A DNA stretch of 64,000 nt from Duganella levis. Lineage in GTDB: Bacteria > Pseudomonadota > Gammaproteobacteria > Burkholderiales > Burkholderiaceae_D. How positions within the stretch are numbered: the first letter of the stretch is position 1; each line of letters opens with the position of its first letter. Position numbers and translations under genes: made by a program. The notes beneath the pieces were generated by a model, which did no database searches, was not told where the DNA came from, and worked only from the letters and a program-made list of their open reading frames with translations. The DNA lies in assembly GCF_009857605.1 (NCBI RefSeq), contig NZ_WWCT01000003.1, positions 248,001 through 312,000 on the forward strand. The letters are read 5' to 3'. Positions 46,858-55,252 of the stretch are shown here, piece by piece.

Positions 46858-47498
46858 GCTTTGCTCCCAGCAACCTCGGTGATGGCATCGATGATGTTGG
46901 AATACGCGCCACATCGGCAGATGTTGCCGCTCATACGTTCGCGCAGTTCGGTCGCCGACAGCAGCGGCTGCGCCGTGAGGTCGTCGCTGACGTGGCTCGG
47001 TATGCCGCGCTTGATCTCGTCCAGCGCCGCCACCGCCGAGCAGATCTGCCCCGGCGTACAGTAGCCGCACTGGAAGCCGTCGTGCTTGATGAAGGCGGCT
47101 TGCATCGGATGCAGTTTGTCCGGCGTGCCCAATCCCTCAATGGTGGTCACGGTCGCGCCTTCATGCATTACCGCCAGGCTCAGGCAGGAGTTGATGCGGC
47201 GGCCGTCCACCAGCACGGTACAGGCGCCGCATTGGCCCTGGTCGCAGCCCTTCTTGGTGCCGGTCAGGTGCAGATTTTCGCGCAACGCATCCAGCAAGGT
47301 GGTGCGGGTATCCAGTTCCAGCGTATGCAGCTGGCCGTTGATGGTCAGTTGCACCTTGGCCGTGACCGGTGCCGGCGTTTGCGCCGTCGCCGGGGACAAT
47401 GCCTGGGCCAGCGGCGGAATGGCCGTGGCGGTAGCGGTCAGCGCGCCGCTGATCAGCAGCCCGCGCCGGGTTTGATTGATGTGGGTAGAGTCTTGCAT
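46854..47498 (-). CDS. paoA: 2Fe-2S subunit of aldehyde oxidoreductase (PaoA type), Tat-exported
   Basis: A 214-residue protein with a twin-arginine-like leader ([20 protein letters not shown]). The plant-type 2Fe-2S loop is [20 protein letters not shown] followed by [12 protein letters not shown], and the second cluster is [19 protein letters not shown] with [18 protein letters not shown]. This is the full pattern of the small subunit of the XDH family. Its signal exports the folded complex. First gene of paoABC; the alcohol dehydrogenase gene lies 106 bases upstream. Confidence 0.93.
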   Translation of the reverse strand: MQDSTHINQTRRGLLISGALTATATAIPPLAQALSPATAQTPAPVTAKVQLTINGQLHTLELDTRTTLLDALRENLHLTGTKKGCDQGQCGACTVLVDGRRINSCLSLAVMHEGATVTTIEGLGTPDKLHPMQAAFIKHDGFQCGYCTPGQICSAVAALDEIKRGIPSHVSDDLTAQPLLSATELRERMSGNICRCGAYSNIIDAITEVAGSKA

Positions 47499-47604
47499 GG
47501 AGATGCGCCCTTTCGATTAGCTGGGTGGAGGCGGGGCGCCACAGCGACTATTCGACGTTGGCGCGCCCAAACATGGCGGCAAGCGCCAGCGTCGCGGAGA
47601 GGGA

Positions 47605-48654
47605 TCAGGCCGCCATGGTGGCGTTGTCGATCACGAAGCGATACTTGATGTCGCCCTTGAGCATGCGCTCGTAGGCGGCGTTGATTTCGTCGGCGCGTAT
47701 CAGTTCGATGTCAGCGACGATGCCGTGTTCGGCGCAGAAGTCCAGCATTTCCTGGGTTTCCGGAATGCCGCCGATCATCGAACCGGCAATCGCGCGGCGC
47801 TTCATGATCAGGTTGAAGACATTCGGCGACGGGTGCGAGGTGGCCGGCGCGCCGACCAGCGTCATGGTGCCATCGCGTTTCAGCAGTACCAGGAAGGCGT
47901 CCAGGTCGTGCGGCGCGGCCACGGTGTTGAGGATGAAGTCGAAGCTCTTGGTATGGGCCGCCATCTCGTCAGCATTGCGCGACACAACCACTTCGTCCGC
48001 ACCGAGCGCCTTGGCGTCGGCACGCTTGGATTCGGAGGTGGTGAACGCCACCACGTGCGCACCCATGGCGTGCGCCAGCTTGATGCCCATGTGGCCCAAA
48101 CCGCCGATGCCGACCACGCCCACTTTGCTGCCCGGACCAACCTTCCAGTGGCGCAGCGGCGAGTAGGTGGTAATGCCGGCGCACAGCAGCGGCGCCACGG
48201 CGGCCAGATCCTGCTCGGGATGGCGGATGCGCAGCACGTAGCGCTCATGCACCACGATCTGCTGGGCGTAACCACCCATCGTCCAGCCCGGCTCGTCTGC
48301 GGTCGGCGCATTGTAGGTGCCGACCATGTTGTCGCAATAGTTTTCCAGGCCCTCTTCGCAATCCGCGCAATGCTGGCAGCTGTCGACCATGCAACCGACA
48401 CCGACCAGGTCGCCCACCTTGTGACTAGTCACGTGGTCGCCGATGGCGGCGACGCGGCCGACGATCTCATGTCCCGGCACGCAAGGGAACAACGTGCCGG
48501 CCCATTCGGCGCGCACGGTATGCAGGTCCGAGTGGCAGATGCCGCAGAAGGCGATGTCGATCTGGACGTCGTGGGCGCCGGGTTCGCGGCGGGTGATGTC
48601 CATGGAAACCAGGGGTTGGTCGCTGGCGTGGGCGCCATATGCTTTGACTGTCAT
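47605..48654 (-). CDS. NAD(P)-dependent zinc alcohol/aldehyde dehydrogenase (YahK-like)
   Basis: A 349-residue medium-chain dehydrogenase starting MTVKAYGAHASDQPLVSMDI. Catalytic zinc ligands are in FCGICHSDLHTVRAEW and PGHEIVG; structural zinc cysteines are in DSCQHCADCEEGLENYC. The cofactor loop is VGIGGLGHMGIKLAHAMGAH. Relatives such as YahK reduce broad aldehydes with NADPH, which fits the adjacent aldehyde oxidoreductase. Upstream, 48655-48810, contains two short palindromes that may be operator sites. Confidence 0.92.
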   Translation of the reverse strand: MTVKAYGAHASDQPLVSMDITRREPGAHDVQIDIAFCGICHSDLHTVRAEWAGTLFPCVPGHEIVGRVAAIGDHVTSHKVGDLVGVGCMVDSCQHCADCEEGLENYCDNMVGTYNAPTADEPGWTMGGYAQQIVVHERYVLRIRHPEQDLAAVAPLLCAGITTYSPLRHWKVGPGSKVGVVGIGGLGHMGIKLAHAMGAHVVAFTTSESKRADAKALGADEVVVSRNADEMAAHTKSFDFILNTVAAPHDLDAFLVLLKRDGTMTLVGAPATSHPSPNVFNLIMKRRAIAGSMIGGIPETQEMLDFCAEHGIVADIELIRADEINAAYERMLKGDIKYRFVIDNATMAA

Positions 48655-48685
48655 GTGATGCATCCTTTCGTTGATTCGCAAATAC

Positions 48686-48699
48686 TGATGCGTGCATCA
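48686..48699. promoter_or_regulatory. Palindromes upstream of the alcohol dehydrogenase gene
   Basis: TGATGC-GT-GCATCA (48686-48699); a second perfect palindrome GCTTATAAGC lies at 48742-48751. Both are in the leader/promoter region of the alcohol dehydrogenase gene. Confidence 0.35.
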
Positions 48700-48810
48700 T
48701 AACGACAAAAATGGCGCAAAAACGGGGCGAATTTTGCATGGGCTTATAAGCTCAGCTCATGAATAGACCGCATCGCCCATGAAACAGGTTTATTAATTCG
48801 TTCCGGCCAA

Positions 48811-49239
48811 TCAACCGTGCGGATGGGCGTGCCATTCCGACACCGGGCTCAGATAGTCTTCGTCGCTGACCTTGTCCAGCCACACCACCGCCACGCCATC
48901 CAGCGCTTCCTGGACCGCGATATGGGTCATCGCCGTGGTTGCGGTGGCGCCATGCCAGTGCTTGTGGCCGGGCGGGCACCAGATCACGTCGCCGGCGCGG
49001 ATTTCGACCTTGGCTTCGCCTTCGCATTGCGTCCAGCCGCAGCCGGAAGTGACGATCAGGGTCTGGCCCAGTGGATGGGTATGCCAGGCTGAGCGCGCGC
49101 CCGGCTCAAAGGTCACCTGCCCGCACGAGGTGCGCGCCGGTGCGGGCGGCGTGCTTAACATTTCGATGCGAACCTGACCGGTGAAATAAGCCTCCGGGCC
49201 TTTGGATGATGGCATGCTGCCTACACGTTTGAGTTCCAT
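48811..49239 (-). CDS. Cupin domain protein, cytoplasmic
   Basis: A 142-residue single cupin. Motif 1 [20 protein letters not shown] holds two metal-binding His, and motif 2 [20 protein letters not shown] the remaining His. It shares [16 protein letters not shown] with the secreted cupin at 51158 (SLPSSKGPADYFTGEV), so the two are paralogues. Possible functions are a dioxygenase or a small metal-linked isomerase; a (R)-mandelonitrile lyase-like annotation is common for this group but not proven. It follows the SDR gene after 30 bases. Confidence 0.85.
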   Translation of the reverse strand: MELKRVGSMPSSKGPEAYFTGQVRIEMLSTPPAPARTSCGQVTFEPGARSAWHTHPLGQTLIVTSGCGWTQCEGEAKVEIRAGDVIWCPPGHKHWHGATATTAMTHIAVQEALDGVAVVWLDKVSDEDYLSPVSEWHAHPHG

Positions 49240-49269
49240 GGTTTGTCCTTTCGATTGTTGAATTGCTGC

Positions 49270-50034
49270 TTAACGCATGATGAAGCCGCCATCGACCGAG
49301 ATCGATTGGCCGGTGACAAAGCTGGCGCCGTCGCTGCACAGGAACAGGACCACATCGGCGACTTCCTCGGCGCGGCCGTAGCGGCCCATCGGCACCGCTT
49401 TCAGCATGCCTTCCAGCGCGTCGCCTTGGCCGCCGGCAATCATCTGGTCCGCCATCGGCGTCTGGATCAGGCCGGGGCACACGGCATTGACGCGGATGCC
49501 GCGCGCCGCATATTCCAGCGCCGCGCTTTTGGTCAGTCCGATCACGCCATGCTTGGCGGCGTGATAGACGCCCCGCTCCGCTCCGCCGACCAGTCCGCCC
49601 AGCGACGAGCAGTTGACGATGGCGCCGCTGCCCTGCTTGCGCATCTGCTGCAATTCAAACTTCATGCAGCTCCACACGCCGCCCAGATTGATGGACATGA
49701 CGCGGTCGTAGTCGTCGCGTGTCGCATCGGCCGTCTCGGCCAACACGTTCTGCACGCCGGCGTTGTTGTATGCGAAGTCGAGCTTGCCAAAAGTGGCAAC
49801 CGTCTGCGCGATCATCGCTTCGACTTGCGCATCGTCGGCCACGTCGCAGCGGATCGCCAGCGTCTTGCCGCCCAGCGCCGCGACTTCTGCGGTTGCCGCA
49901 GCCAGCGCGCCCTCATGCCAGTCCGACAGCACCACCGTCGCCCCGGCTTGCGCAAATGCTTTCGCAGCGGCGAGTCCGAGGCCGGACGCCGCGCCGGTCA
50001 CCAATGCAACCTGCTGATCAAAAGAGAATTTCAT
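49270..50034 (-). CDS. SDR family NAD(P)-dependent oxidoreductase
   Basis: A 254-residue short-chain dehydrogenase starting MKFSFDQQVALVTGAASGLG at the ATG at 50034 with AGGTGG before it. The cofactor motif is TGAASGLG; NNAG appears as FAYNNAGVQNVLAET, and the catalytic Ser-Tyr-Lys set is in NCSSLGGLVGG and YHAAKHG. It lies divergent to LysR paralogue 2 and upstream of the cupin gene. The substrate is unknown. Confidence 0.92.
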   Translation of the reverse strand: MKFSFDQQVALVTGAASGLGLAAAKAFAQAGATVVLSDWHEGALAAATAEVAALGGKTLAIRCDVADDAQVEAMIAQTVATFGKLDFAYNNAGVQNVLAETADATRDDYDRVMSINLGGVWSCMKFELQQMRKQGSGAIVNCSSLGGLVGGAERGVYHAAKHGVIGLTKSAALEYAARGIRVNAVCPGLIQTPMADQMIAGGQGDALEGMLKAVPMGRYGRAEEVADVVLFLCSDGASFVTGQSISVDGGFIMR

Positions 50035-50148
50035 GTATGCCACCTGTTAGAAAATAGAAGAAGAACCACTCAGGCCTGCAATGTACCGAAGCCTGATTCA
50101 TGCGAATAGGTGGTAATCTTCACTAACTGACATGCAGCGGATTCATAT

Positions 50149-51042
50149 ATGGCACGTATCGACCTCAACAATCTAGCCGCTTTCGTGGTGGTGGCGCGGG
50201 AACGCAGCTTCACGCGCGCGGCGGCGCAACTGGGCCTGACGCAATCGTCGTTGAGCCACACCATCCGTGGGCTGGAGGCCAAACTCGGCATGCGCCTGTT
50301 GACGCGCACCACGCGCGGCGTGTCGCCCACCGAGGTCGGCGAACGCCTGCTGGCCAACATCGGTCCGTACTATGAAGGCATTAACGCCGAACTGGACGCG
50401 CTGAGCGAGATGAGCGACAAGCCGGCCGGCACCATCCGCATCAGTGCGCATGATCACGCGTCCAGCACCATACTGTGGCCGAAATTATCGCAACTCCTGC
50501 CCGAGTATCCGGGCCTGAAGGTCGAGATTTCGATCAGCTACGGCCTGATCGACATCGTCGCGGAGCGTTGTGACGCCGGCGTGCGCCACGGCGACCGGGT
50601 GGCGAAAGACATGATCGCGGTACGCATCGGCCCGGATTTCCGTTTGGTCGTGGTCGGCGCTCCGGCATATTTTGCCGGGCGCGAAAAGCCGGCGCTGCCG
50701 CAAGACCTCACCACCCATAACTGCGCGAACCTGCGCCTGCCGACCCACGGCGGCCTGTACGCCTGGGAATTTGAAAAAGACGGCCAGGCCATCCAGGTAC
50801 AGGTGCAAGGCCAGATGATCTTCAACAGCACGCCGCAGATGCTGACGGCCGCGCTGGACGGCTACGGACTGGCCTATGTGCCTGAGGATCTGGTTCAGCG
50901 CGACATCGCCGAAGGTAGGCTGATACAGGTGCTGGACGACTGGTGCCAACCGTTTCCCGGCTATCATCTGTACTATCCAAGCCGCCGGCAATCGTCGCCG
51001 GCGTTCAACCTGGTGGTCGATACACTGCGCTATCGGGGTTAA
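50149..51042 (+). CDS. LysR family transcriptional regulator (paralogue 2)
   Basis: A 297-residue LysR regulator starting MARIDLNNLAAFVVVARERS. HTH SFTRAAAQLGLTQSSLSHTI, then LGMRLLTRTTRGVSPTEVGE. The effector-binding domain begins at GTIRISAHDHASS. It is divergent from the SDR-cupin genes with 114 bases between starts, and upstream of the secreted cupin, MFS and CMD genes. It is the best candidate activator of the SDR-cupin unit. Confidence 0.92.
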   Translation: MARIDLNNLAAFVVVARERSFTRAAAQLGLTQSSLSHTIRGLEAKLGMRLLTRTTRGVSPTEVGERLLANIGPYYEGINAELDALSEMSDKPAGTIRISAHDHASSTILWPKLSQLLPEYPGLKVEISISYGLIDIVAERCDAGVRHGDRVAKDMIAVRIGPDFRLVVVGAPAYFAGREKPALPQDLTTHNCANLRLPTHGGLYAWEFEKDGQAIQVQVQGQMIFNSTPQMLTAALDGYGLAYVPEDLVQRDIAEGRLIQVLDDWCQPFPGYHLYYPSRRQSSPAFNLVVDTLRYRG

Positions 51043-51058
51043 TATCGCGAGCCATTTA

Positions 51059-51083
51059 TGCATGCCATACATATGGGCATGCA
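51059..51083. repeat. 25-bp inverted repeat between the LysR and cupin genes
   Basis: TGCATGCC-N9-GGCATGCA, followed by ATTTTA. It may end the LysR transcript or serve as operator for the cupin-MFS-CMD operon, whose first start is at 51158. Confidence 0.5.
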
Positions 51084-51157
51084 ATTTTACGGCCTAGATA
51101 CGCAGGCGGATTACTAATACAGTTCGGCTATCGATCTCACTCTTTAGCGGACTCTCC

Positions 51158-51625
51158 ATGAACATCAAAAGCCTGGCAGCCCTGCTGCTGCTGGCCTGCG
51201 CCAGCCATGCCATGGCCCAAACCCAAAGCATCACGCGCGCTGGCAGCCTACCCTCAAGCAAAGGCCCGGCCGACTACTTTACCGGCGAGGTGCGCGTCGA
51301 TCCGCTGTTTGCACCGACCGAGGTCACGCCGTATTCCGGCGCTTATGTCACCTTCGCTGCCGGCGCCCACTCCGCCTGGCATACCCATCCGACCGGCCAG
51401 CGGCTGATCGTTACCGCCGGCACCGGCTGGACCCAGGTCTGGGGCGGCAAGGTCACCGAGCTGCATGCGGGCGATGTCGTCTGGTGTCCGCCTGGCGTCA
51501 AGCACTGGCACGGCGCCTCGGCCACCTCCTCCATGACCCACTTGGCGCTGACCGGCACGGCTAGTGGCAAGAGCGTCGAGTGGATGGAAAAAGTCGCCGA
51601 CAGCGAATACCGCTACCAGCCCTGA
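51158..51625 (+). CDS. Cupin domain protein, secreted
   Basis: A 155-residue cupin with a signal peptide (MNIKSLAALLLLACASHAMA). Motif 1 GAHSAWHTHPTGQRLIVTAG and motif 2 AGDVVWCPPGVKHWHGASAT keep the metal-binding His residues. It is a periplasmic counterpart of the cytoplasmic cupin at 48811. Its stop overlaps the MFS start by one base (TGATG), so the two are co-translated. Confidence 0.88.
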   Translation: MNIKSLAALLLLACASHAMAQTQSITRAGSLPSSKGPADYFTGEVRVDPLFAPTEVTPYSGAYVTFAAGAHSAWHTHPTGQRLIVTAGTGWTQVWGGKVTELHAGDVVWCPPGVKHWHGASATSSMTHLALTGTASGKSVEWMEKVADSEYRYQP

Positions 51626-52815
51626 TGTCCACCACGACGGCGCAACGCCATGACCTGTGGACGCTGACCATCCTGAGCCTGCTGATGGCCTTCGCCTCCA
51701 TCTCCACCGACATCTACCTTCCCGCCATGCCCATCATGGGCGCCGCCTTGCACACGGCTACCGGCGGTGTCGAGCTGACCATCTCCGGTTATCTGGTTGG
51801 CTTTTGCCTCGGCCAACTGTTCTGGGGACCGCTCAGCGACCGCCTGGGCCGCCGGCTGCCGATCGCCATCGGCATGGTCCTGTTTATCGCGGGTTCCGCA
51901 GGCTGTGCGCTGTCGAACAGCGTCGAAGCGATGATTGCCTGGCGCGCGCTGCAAGCGGTCGGCGCCTGCGCCAGCGTGACGTTGGCGCGCGCCATCGTTC
52001 GCGATTTGTATGCCGGCAGCCGCGCCGCGCAGATGATGTCGACGCTGATGATCGTCACCGCTGTCGCACCTTTGCTTGGCCCCAGCATCGGCGGCCTGAT
52101 ACTGCAATTTGCCGGCTGGCGCGATATCTTCTGGCTGCTGGTCGCGGTCGGCCTGGTCACGCTCGGATTGTTGTACACCTTGCCGGAAACCCTACCGGTG
52201 ACACGCCGCATCCGCGAACCGCTGTCACGCGTGTTCCTCACTTATGGCGCGCTGCTGCGGCAGCCGCGTCTGCTCGGCTACGCCGGCGTCGGCGGCTTTC
52301 TGTATGGCGGTATCTTTGCGTACGTGGCGGGAACGCCTTTCGCCTACATCAGCTATTACCACGTTCCGCCGCAATACTACGGCCTGCTGTTTTCACTGGG
52401 TTCGGTCGGCATCATGGCCGCCAATCTGTTCAACGTCCGCTTTGTCGCACGTTGGGGCAGCGACCACCTGATGCGGGCCGGCGCGATTGCCGCCGGCATC
52501 CTCGGCATCAGCGTTGCCATCACTGCGGCCTCCAACTGGGGCGGCTTGGCGGGACTGGTGATTCCCTTGTTTTTGTTCATCTCGTGTACCGGACTGATTG
52601 CCGCCAACGCCATCACCGGCGCGCTGAACCTGTTCCCGGAAGTCGCCGGGTCCGTATCGGCGCTGATCGGCGCCAGCCAGTTCGGCACCGGCATTCTGGG
52701 TTCGGCCCTGGTCGGCATGCTGTCGAACGGCACGCCGTGGCCACTCGGCGCCTCAATGGCGTTCTTCGGCCTCGGCTGCACGCTGTGCGCTGTGCTCCTG
52801 ACACCATCACACTGA
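51625..52815 (+). CDS. MFS transporter, Bcr/CflA drug-resistance type
   Basis: A 396-residue major facilitator with 12 helices (MSTTTAQRHDLWTLTILSLL at the start). Between helix 2 and 3 it has GPLSDRLGRRLPIAIGMVLF, the MFS motif A; DIYLPAMPIMGAAL in helix 1 is typical of Bcr/CflA. It exports drugs or toxic metabolites by proton exchange. Gene order with cupin and CMD proteins suggests removal or detoxification of a reactive compound. Confidence 0.9.
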   Translation: MSTTTAQRHDLWTLTILSLLMAFASISTDIYLPAMPIMGAALHTATGGVELTISGYLVGFCLGQLFWGPLSDRLGRRLPIAIGMVLFIAGSAGCALSNSVEAMIAWRALQAVGACASVTLARAIVRDLYAGSRAAQMMSTLMIVTAVAPLLGPSIGGLILQFAGWRDIFWLLVAVGLVTLGLLYTLPETLPVTRRIREPLSRVFLTYGALLRQPRLLGYAGVGGFLYGGIFAYVAGTPFAYISYYHVPPQYYGLLFSLGSVGIMAANLFNVRFVARWGSDHLMRAGAIAAGILGISVAITAASNWGGLAGLVIPLFLFISCTGLIAANAITGALNLFPEVAGSVSALIGASQFGTGILGSALVGMLSNGTPWPLGASMAFFGLGCTLCAVLLTPSH

Positions 52816-52822
52816 GGCTCAC

Positions 52823-53647
52823 ATGAAGAAATTGACAGCGATCAGCGCTGCATTCGCCATCGCCATCGCCACCGCGACGGCGCAGGCAGCACCTGCAACC
52901 ACCAACCAAGGAGCAACAATGGAATTATCCTCCAGCCTGCAAGCGGTAGCACCTGCCCTGCAACAATATGCCGATCAACGCCTGATGGGCGAAGTATGGC
53001 GCCGCCCCGGCCTGTCCCCGCGCGACCGCAGCGTGGTGACCTTGGCGGCGCTGATCGCGCGCAATCAGACTGCTGAAATGCAGCAGCATGTCAGTCTGGC
53101 ATTGGACAACGGCGTCAAGCCAGGCGAGATTTCGGAGATCATCACCCACCTGGCGTTTTATGCGGGTTGGGGCAATGCGGTGGCAGCGGCCAACATCACA
53201 CAGCAAGTCTTTAAAGCGCGCGGCATCAGCGCCGAGCAATTGCCACAAGCAGGCGACAAGCTGTTGCCGCTCAACGCAGAAGCGGAAGCCGCCCGCGCCA
53301 CGCAGGTCGCCGCGAACTTCGACGCGGTGTCGCCCGGCGTCGTTAAATACACCGGCGAAGTGTTGTTCCGCGATCTGTGGCTGCGGCCAGGCCTGGCGCC
53401 GCGCGACCGCAGCCTGGTAACCGTCAGCGCGCTGATCGCCAACGGCCAGGTCGCACAGATTACTTACCACCTCAACCGCGCCATGGACAACGGTCTGACC
53501 CAAGCCCAGGCGTCGGAAATGCTGACGCAACTGGCTTTCTATTCCGGCTGGCCCTGCGTTTTCTCGGCCATGCCGGTAGTGAAGGAGGTGTTTGAAAAGC
53601 GGCCGGTATCCGAGAAGGCTGACAGCAGCGCCTCTGCTAAAGGATGA
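52823..53647 (+). CDS. Secreted protein with two carboxymuconolactone decarboxylase-like domains
   Basis: A 274-residue protein with a signal peptide (MKKLTAISAAFAIAIATATA). Two CMD/AhpD-type repeats are visible: WRRPGLSPRDRSVVTLAALI then ALDNGVKPGEISEIITHLAF, and LWLRPGLAPRDRSLVTVSAL then AMDNGLTQAQASEMLTQLAF. No CxxC redox pair is present, so it is not an AhpD peroxidase partner in the usual sense. It probably acts in the periplasm on a small substrate. Third gene of the cupin-MFS-CMD unit. Confidence 0.88.
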   Translation: MKKLTAISAAFAIAIATATAQAAPATTNQGATMELSSSLQAVAPALQQYADQRLMGEVWRRPGLSPRDRSVVTLAALIARNQTAEMQQHVSLALDNGVKPGEISEIITHLAFYAGWGNAVAAANITQQVFKARGISAEQLPQAGDKLLPLNAEAEAARATQVAANFDAVSPGVVKYTGEVLFRDLWLRPGLAPRDRSLVTVSALIANGQVAQITYHLNRAMDNGLTQAQASEMLTQLAFYSGWPCVFSAMPVVKEVFEKRPVSEKADSSASAKG

Positions 53648-53662
53648 TCGGCGGTACGCCAG

Positions 53663-54616
53663 TTAAGCCATTCGCTTCCGGTTGGCTTCGATGGCGTTTT
53701 TGATGATGGTCAGCGTGGCTGGTTTAATGCTGTAACCTTTTACATGCGTAGCGAACGTGCCCGCCACGGAGGTGATACGCTCAATCGTTTGGCGAGCCCA
53801 TGCCTGAGGCAGATCGACCGCAGTCGCCAGTGCCAGCAGGTGTGGGAGCGTCGGGTGACGACCTTCACCGCGGATCGTCATCTGGTGTTCACCGCCAGCG
53901 CCGACGTTGTACGTCAGGTCGTAGCACGGCGCCAGCTCCCACTGCATGGATTGGTTCATCACGTAGCCGAAATTCTTGGTGTGATCATCGCGGTTGTTGA
54001 AGACGACATTGAACACGCATCGCTCGAAAGCCTTTTTCACTTGCCGGTCGTCCCTGGTCAGCGTTCTTGTCGCTTTCAGGAACACCTCATAGTCGCGCGT
54101 CGGCAAGCGGAAATTATCATCGAGTAGCGCGGCCAGGCTCAAGGTTGGCACCCGCATGCCGCGTTGACGATCAAAGCGCTCGATGCCGAACCCGGCCAGC
54201 TTTGGACTCAAGTCGAAGTATCGTGTGGCGGGCATATCCAGTCCGCAGCGCTCGGCCATCGCCGCGTAAAGTGTCTCGATGGCACAGACTTCCTTCGCCT
54301 CACCCTGAGCCTGGAATTTGATCAGCCATGCCGCGCCCGGCGCTGCGGGCTCGGTACTGACCTCGCCTGTGTCGGGCTTGTACTGAACCAGGACCTTGGG
54401 CCGCGCGCCGTGCGGCGAACCACCGCTCAGCGCCAGTTGCTGAAGGGTGTCGGTATCGCGACCGGCCAGCACCGCCTGTGCGCCTTCCGCCAACACGCGC
54501 AACTCTTGATATTCGGGATCATGGCTCAGCGCATCGGGCGGAGTAAAAACCAGGGCCCCCATCGCGCGGTCACTGATAAACGCCAGGCGGTCCAACGGTG
54601 AGAGTGCGGCCTTCAT
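53663..54616 (-). CDS. HipA-family toxin kinase core, N-terminus lost
   Basis: About 317 residues from the ATG at 54616. The kinase core is intact: the Gly-rich phosphate loop GGSPHGARPKVLVQY, the ATP/Lys region AWLIKFQAQGE, the catalytic FNNRDDHTKNFGYV (DxHxKN), and LAPCYDLTYN. HipA proteins usually have about 95 more residues at the N-terminus. Here the open frame begins right at the conserved ALSPLDRLAF. The missing start lies 5' in another frame (see 54612-54680). The activity of the shortened protein is uncertain; HipA phosphorylates glutamyl-tRNA synthetase in E. coli. Confidence 0.82.
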   Translation of the reverse strand: MKAALSPLDRLAFISDRAMGALVFTPPDALSHDPEYQELRVLAEGAQAVLAGRDTDTLQQLALSGGSPHGARPKVLVQYKPDTGEVSTEPAAPGAAWLIKFQAQGEAKEVCAIETLYAAMAERCGLDMPATRYFDLSPKLAGFGIERFDRQRGMRVPTLSLAALLDDNFRLPTRDYEVFLKATRTLTRDDRQVKKAFERCVFNVVFNNRDDHTKNFGYVMNQSMQWELAPCYDLTYNVGAGGEHQMTIRGEGRHPTLPHLLALATAVDLPQAWARQTIERITSVAGTFATHVKGYSIKPATLTIIKNAIEANRKRMA

Positions 54617-54680
54617 GGGCAAGGGTGCCGAGATGCCAGTTTTGCCCCCACCCGCAAAAATTGATGTTGAGCTTTTTCAC
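54612..54680 (-). pseudogene. Remnant of the hipA 5' end, out of frame with the kinase core
   Basis: Read from the GTG at 54680, which overlaps the hipB stop (GTGA), the frame gives VKKLNINFCGWGQNWHLGTL and then AHEGR, a typical start of HipA (FCGWGxxWxLGTLA). It then leaves the frame of the kinase core, which resumes at ALSPLDRLAF in the +1 frame. About 70 codons expected in between are absent. Confidence 0.7.
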
Positions 54681-54988
54681 GGCATTCTTTTTCGACTCAC
54701 ACGTTGGCGGACTGGCTTGCTGGCCTGTTCGAGTTCTTTAATTGAAGTCGGCTTTTGCAAAAAGAGCGGTTCGAGTTCTTTGGTCAGATCCAAGGCAACG
54801 ACGAGGCGAAACAAGGTTTCGAGTGTGGCTTTGCCGGTCTTTTCAAAACCAGACACGGTGCCCAATGCAACGCCCGCGCGCTGCGCAAGCTCAGGCTGAG
54901 ATAGTTCCAGGCGCATGCGCTGCGCTTTGATACGCTTTGCGATTTCCTTGCAGAGCTCAGATGGCGTTGCAAACGTAAAATCCAACAT
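54677..54988 (-). CDS. HipB-like XRE family antitoxin
   Basis: A 103-residue protein with a helix-turn-helix of the Cro/CI type: RLELSPQELAQ-like LELSQPELAQRAGVALGTVS followed by GFEKTGKATLETLFRLVVAL. HipB neutralises HipA and represses the operon. It precedes the hipA kinase gene and its stop overlaps the original hipA GTG start. The upstream 54989-55252 region is AT-rich and would hold its promoter and operators. Confidence 0.85.
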   Translation of the reverse strand: MLDFTFATPSELCKEIAKRIKAQRMRLELSQPELAQRAGVALGTVSGFEKTGKATLETLFRLVVALDLTKELEPLFLQKPTSIKELEQASKPVRQRVSRKRMP

Positions 54989-55252
54989 TATGAAGTTATC
55001 TCAATATTTTACGGTTAATTTCATTATTTTATTATTTAAATAGATTCAAGCAGTCGCATTGAATGAACTAGCTCTTCACCAATCATGAATTTTTCGACTT
55101 CCATGTTGATCAATAAGTCATACTATCCATAAATTGCCTGTCTATAATTTCACTCAGACGACATCGCAAATCACTCTGTCGATGTCGTTCAACATCGACA
55201 CACCATGCCGATACAAACATAAACCAAAAAATGAGCAAATCGGAGTAATAGC
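54989..55252. other. AT-rich region between hipB and czcE
   Basis: Divergent promoter region with GC content clearly below the flanks. It contains a perfect TATAAT (55143-55148) before czcE and two overlapping inverted repeats at 55158-55200. No open frame of note. Confidence 0.7.
55158..55200 (+). promoter_or_regulatory. Mutually exclusive hairpins in the czcE leader
   Basis: ACGACATCG (55158-55166) can pair with CGATGTCGT (55180-55188); TGTCGATG (55177-55184) can pair with CATCGACA (55193-55200). The shared segment can only join one. The same bases also give three copies of a GACATCG-like half-site. Confidence 0.5.

Noticed and set aside
54612..54680. A separate hipS gene as in HipBST systems
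   Set aside because: There is space for only about 23 related codons, too short for a HipS domain.
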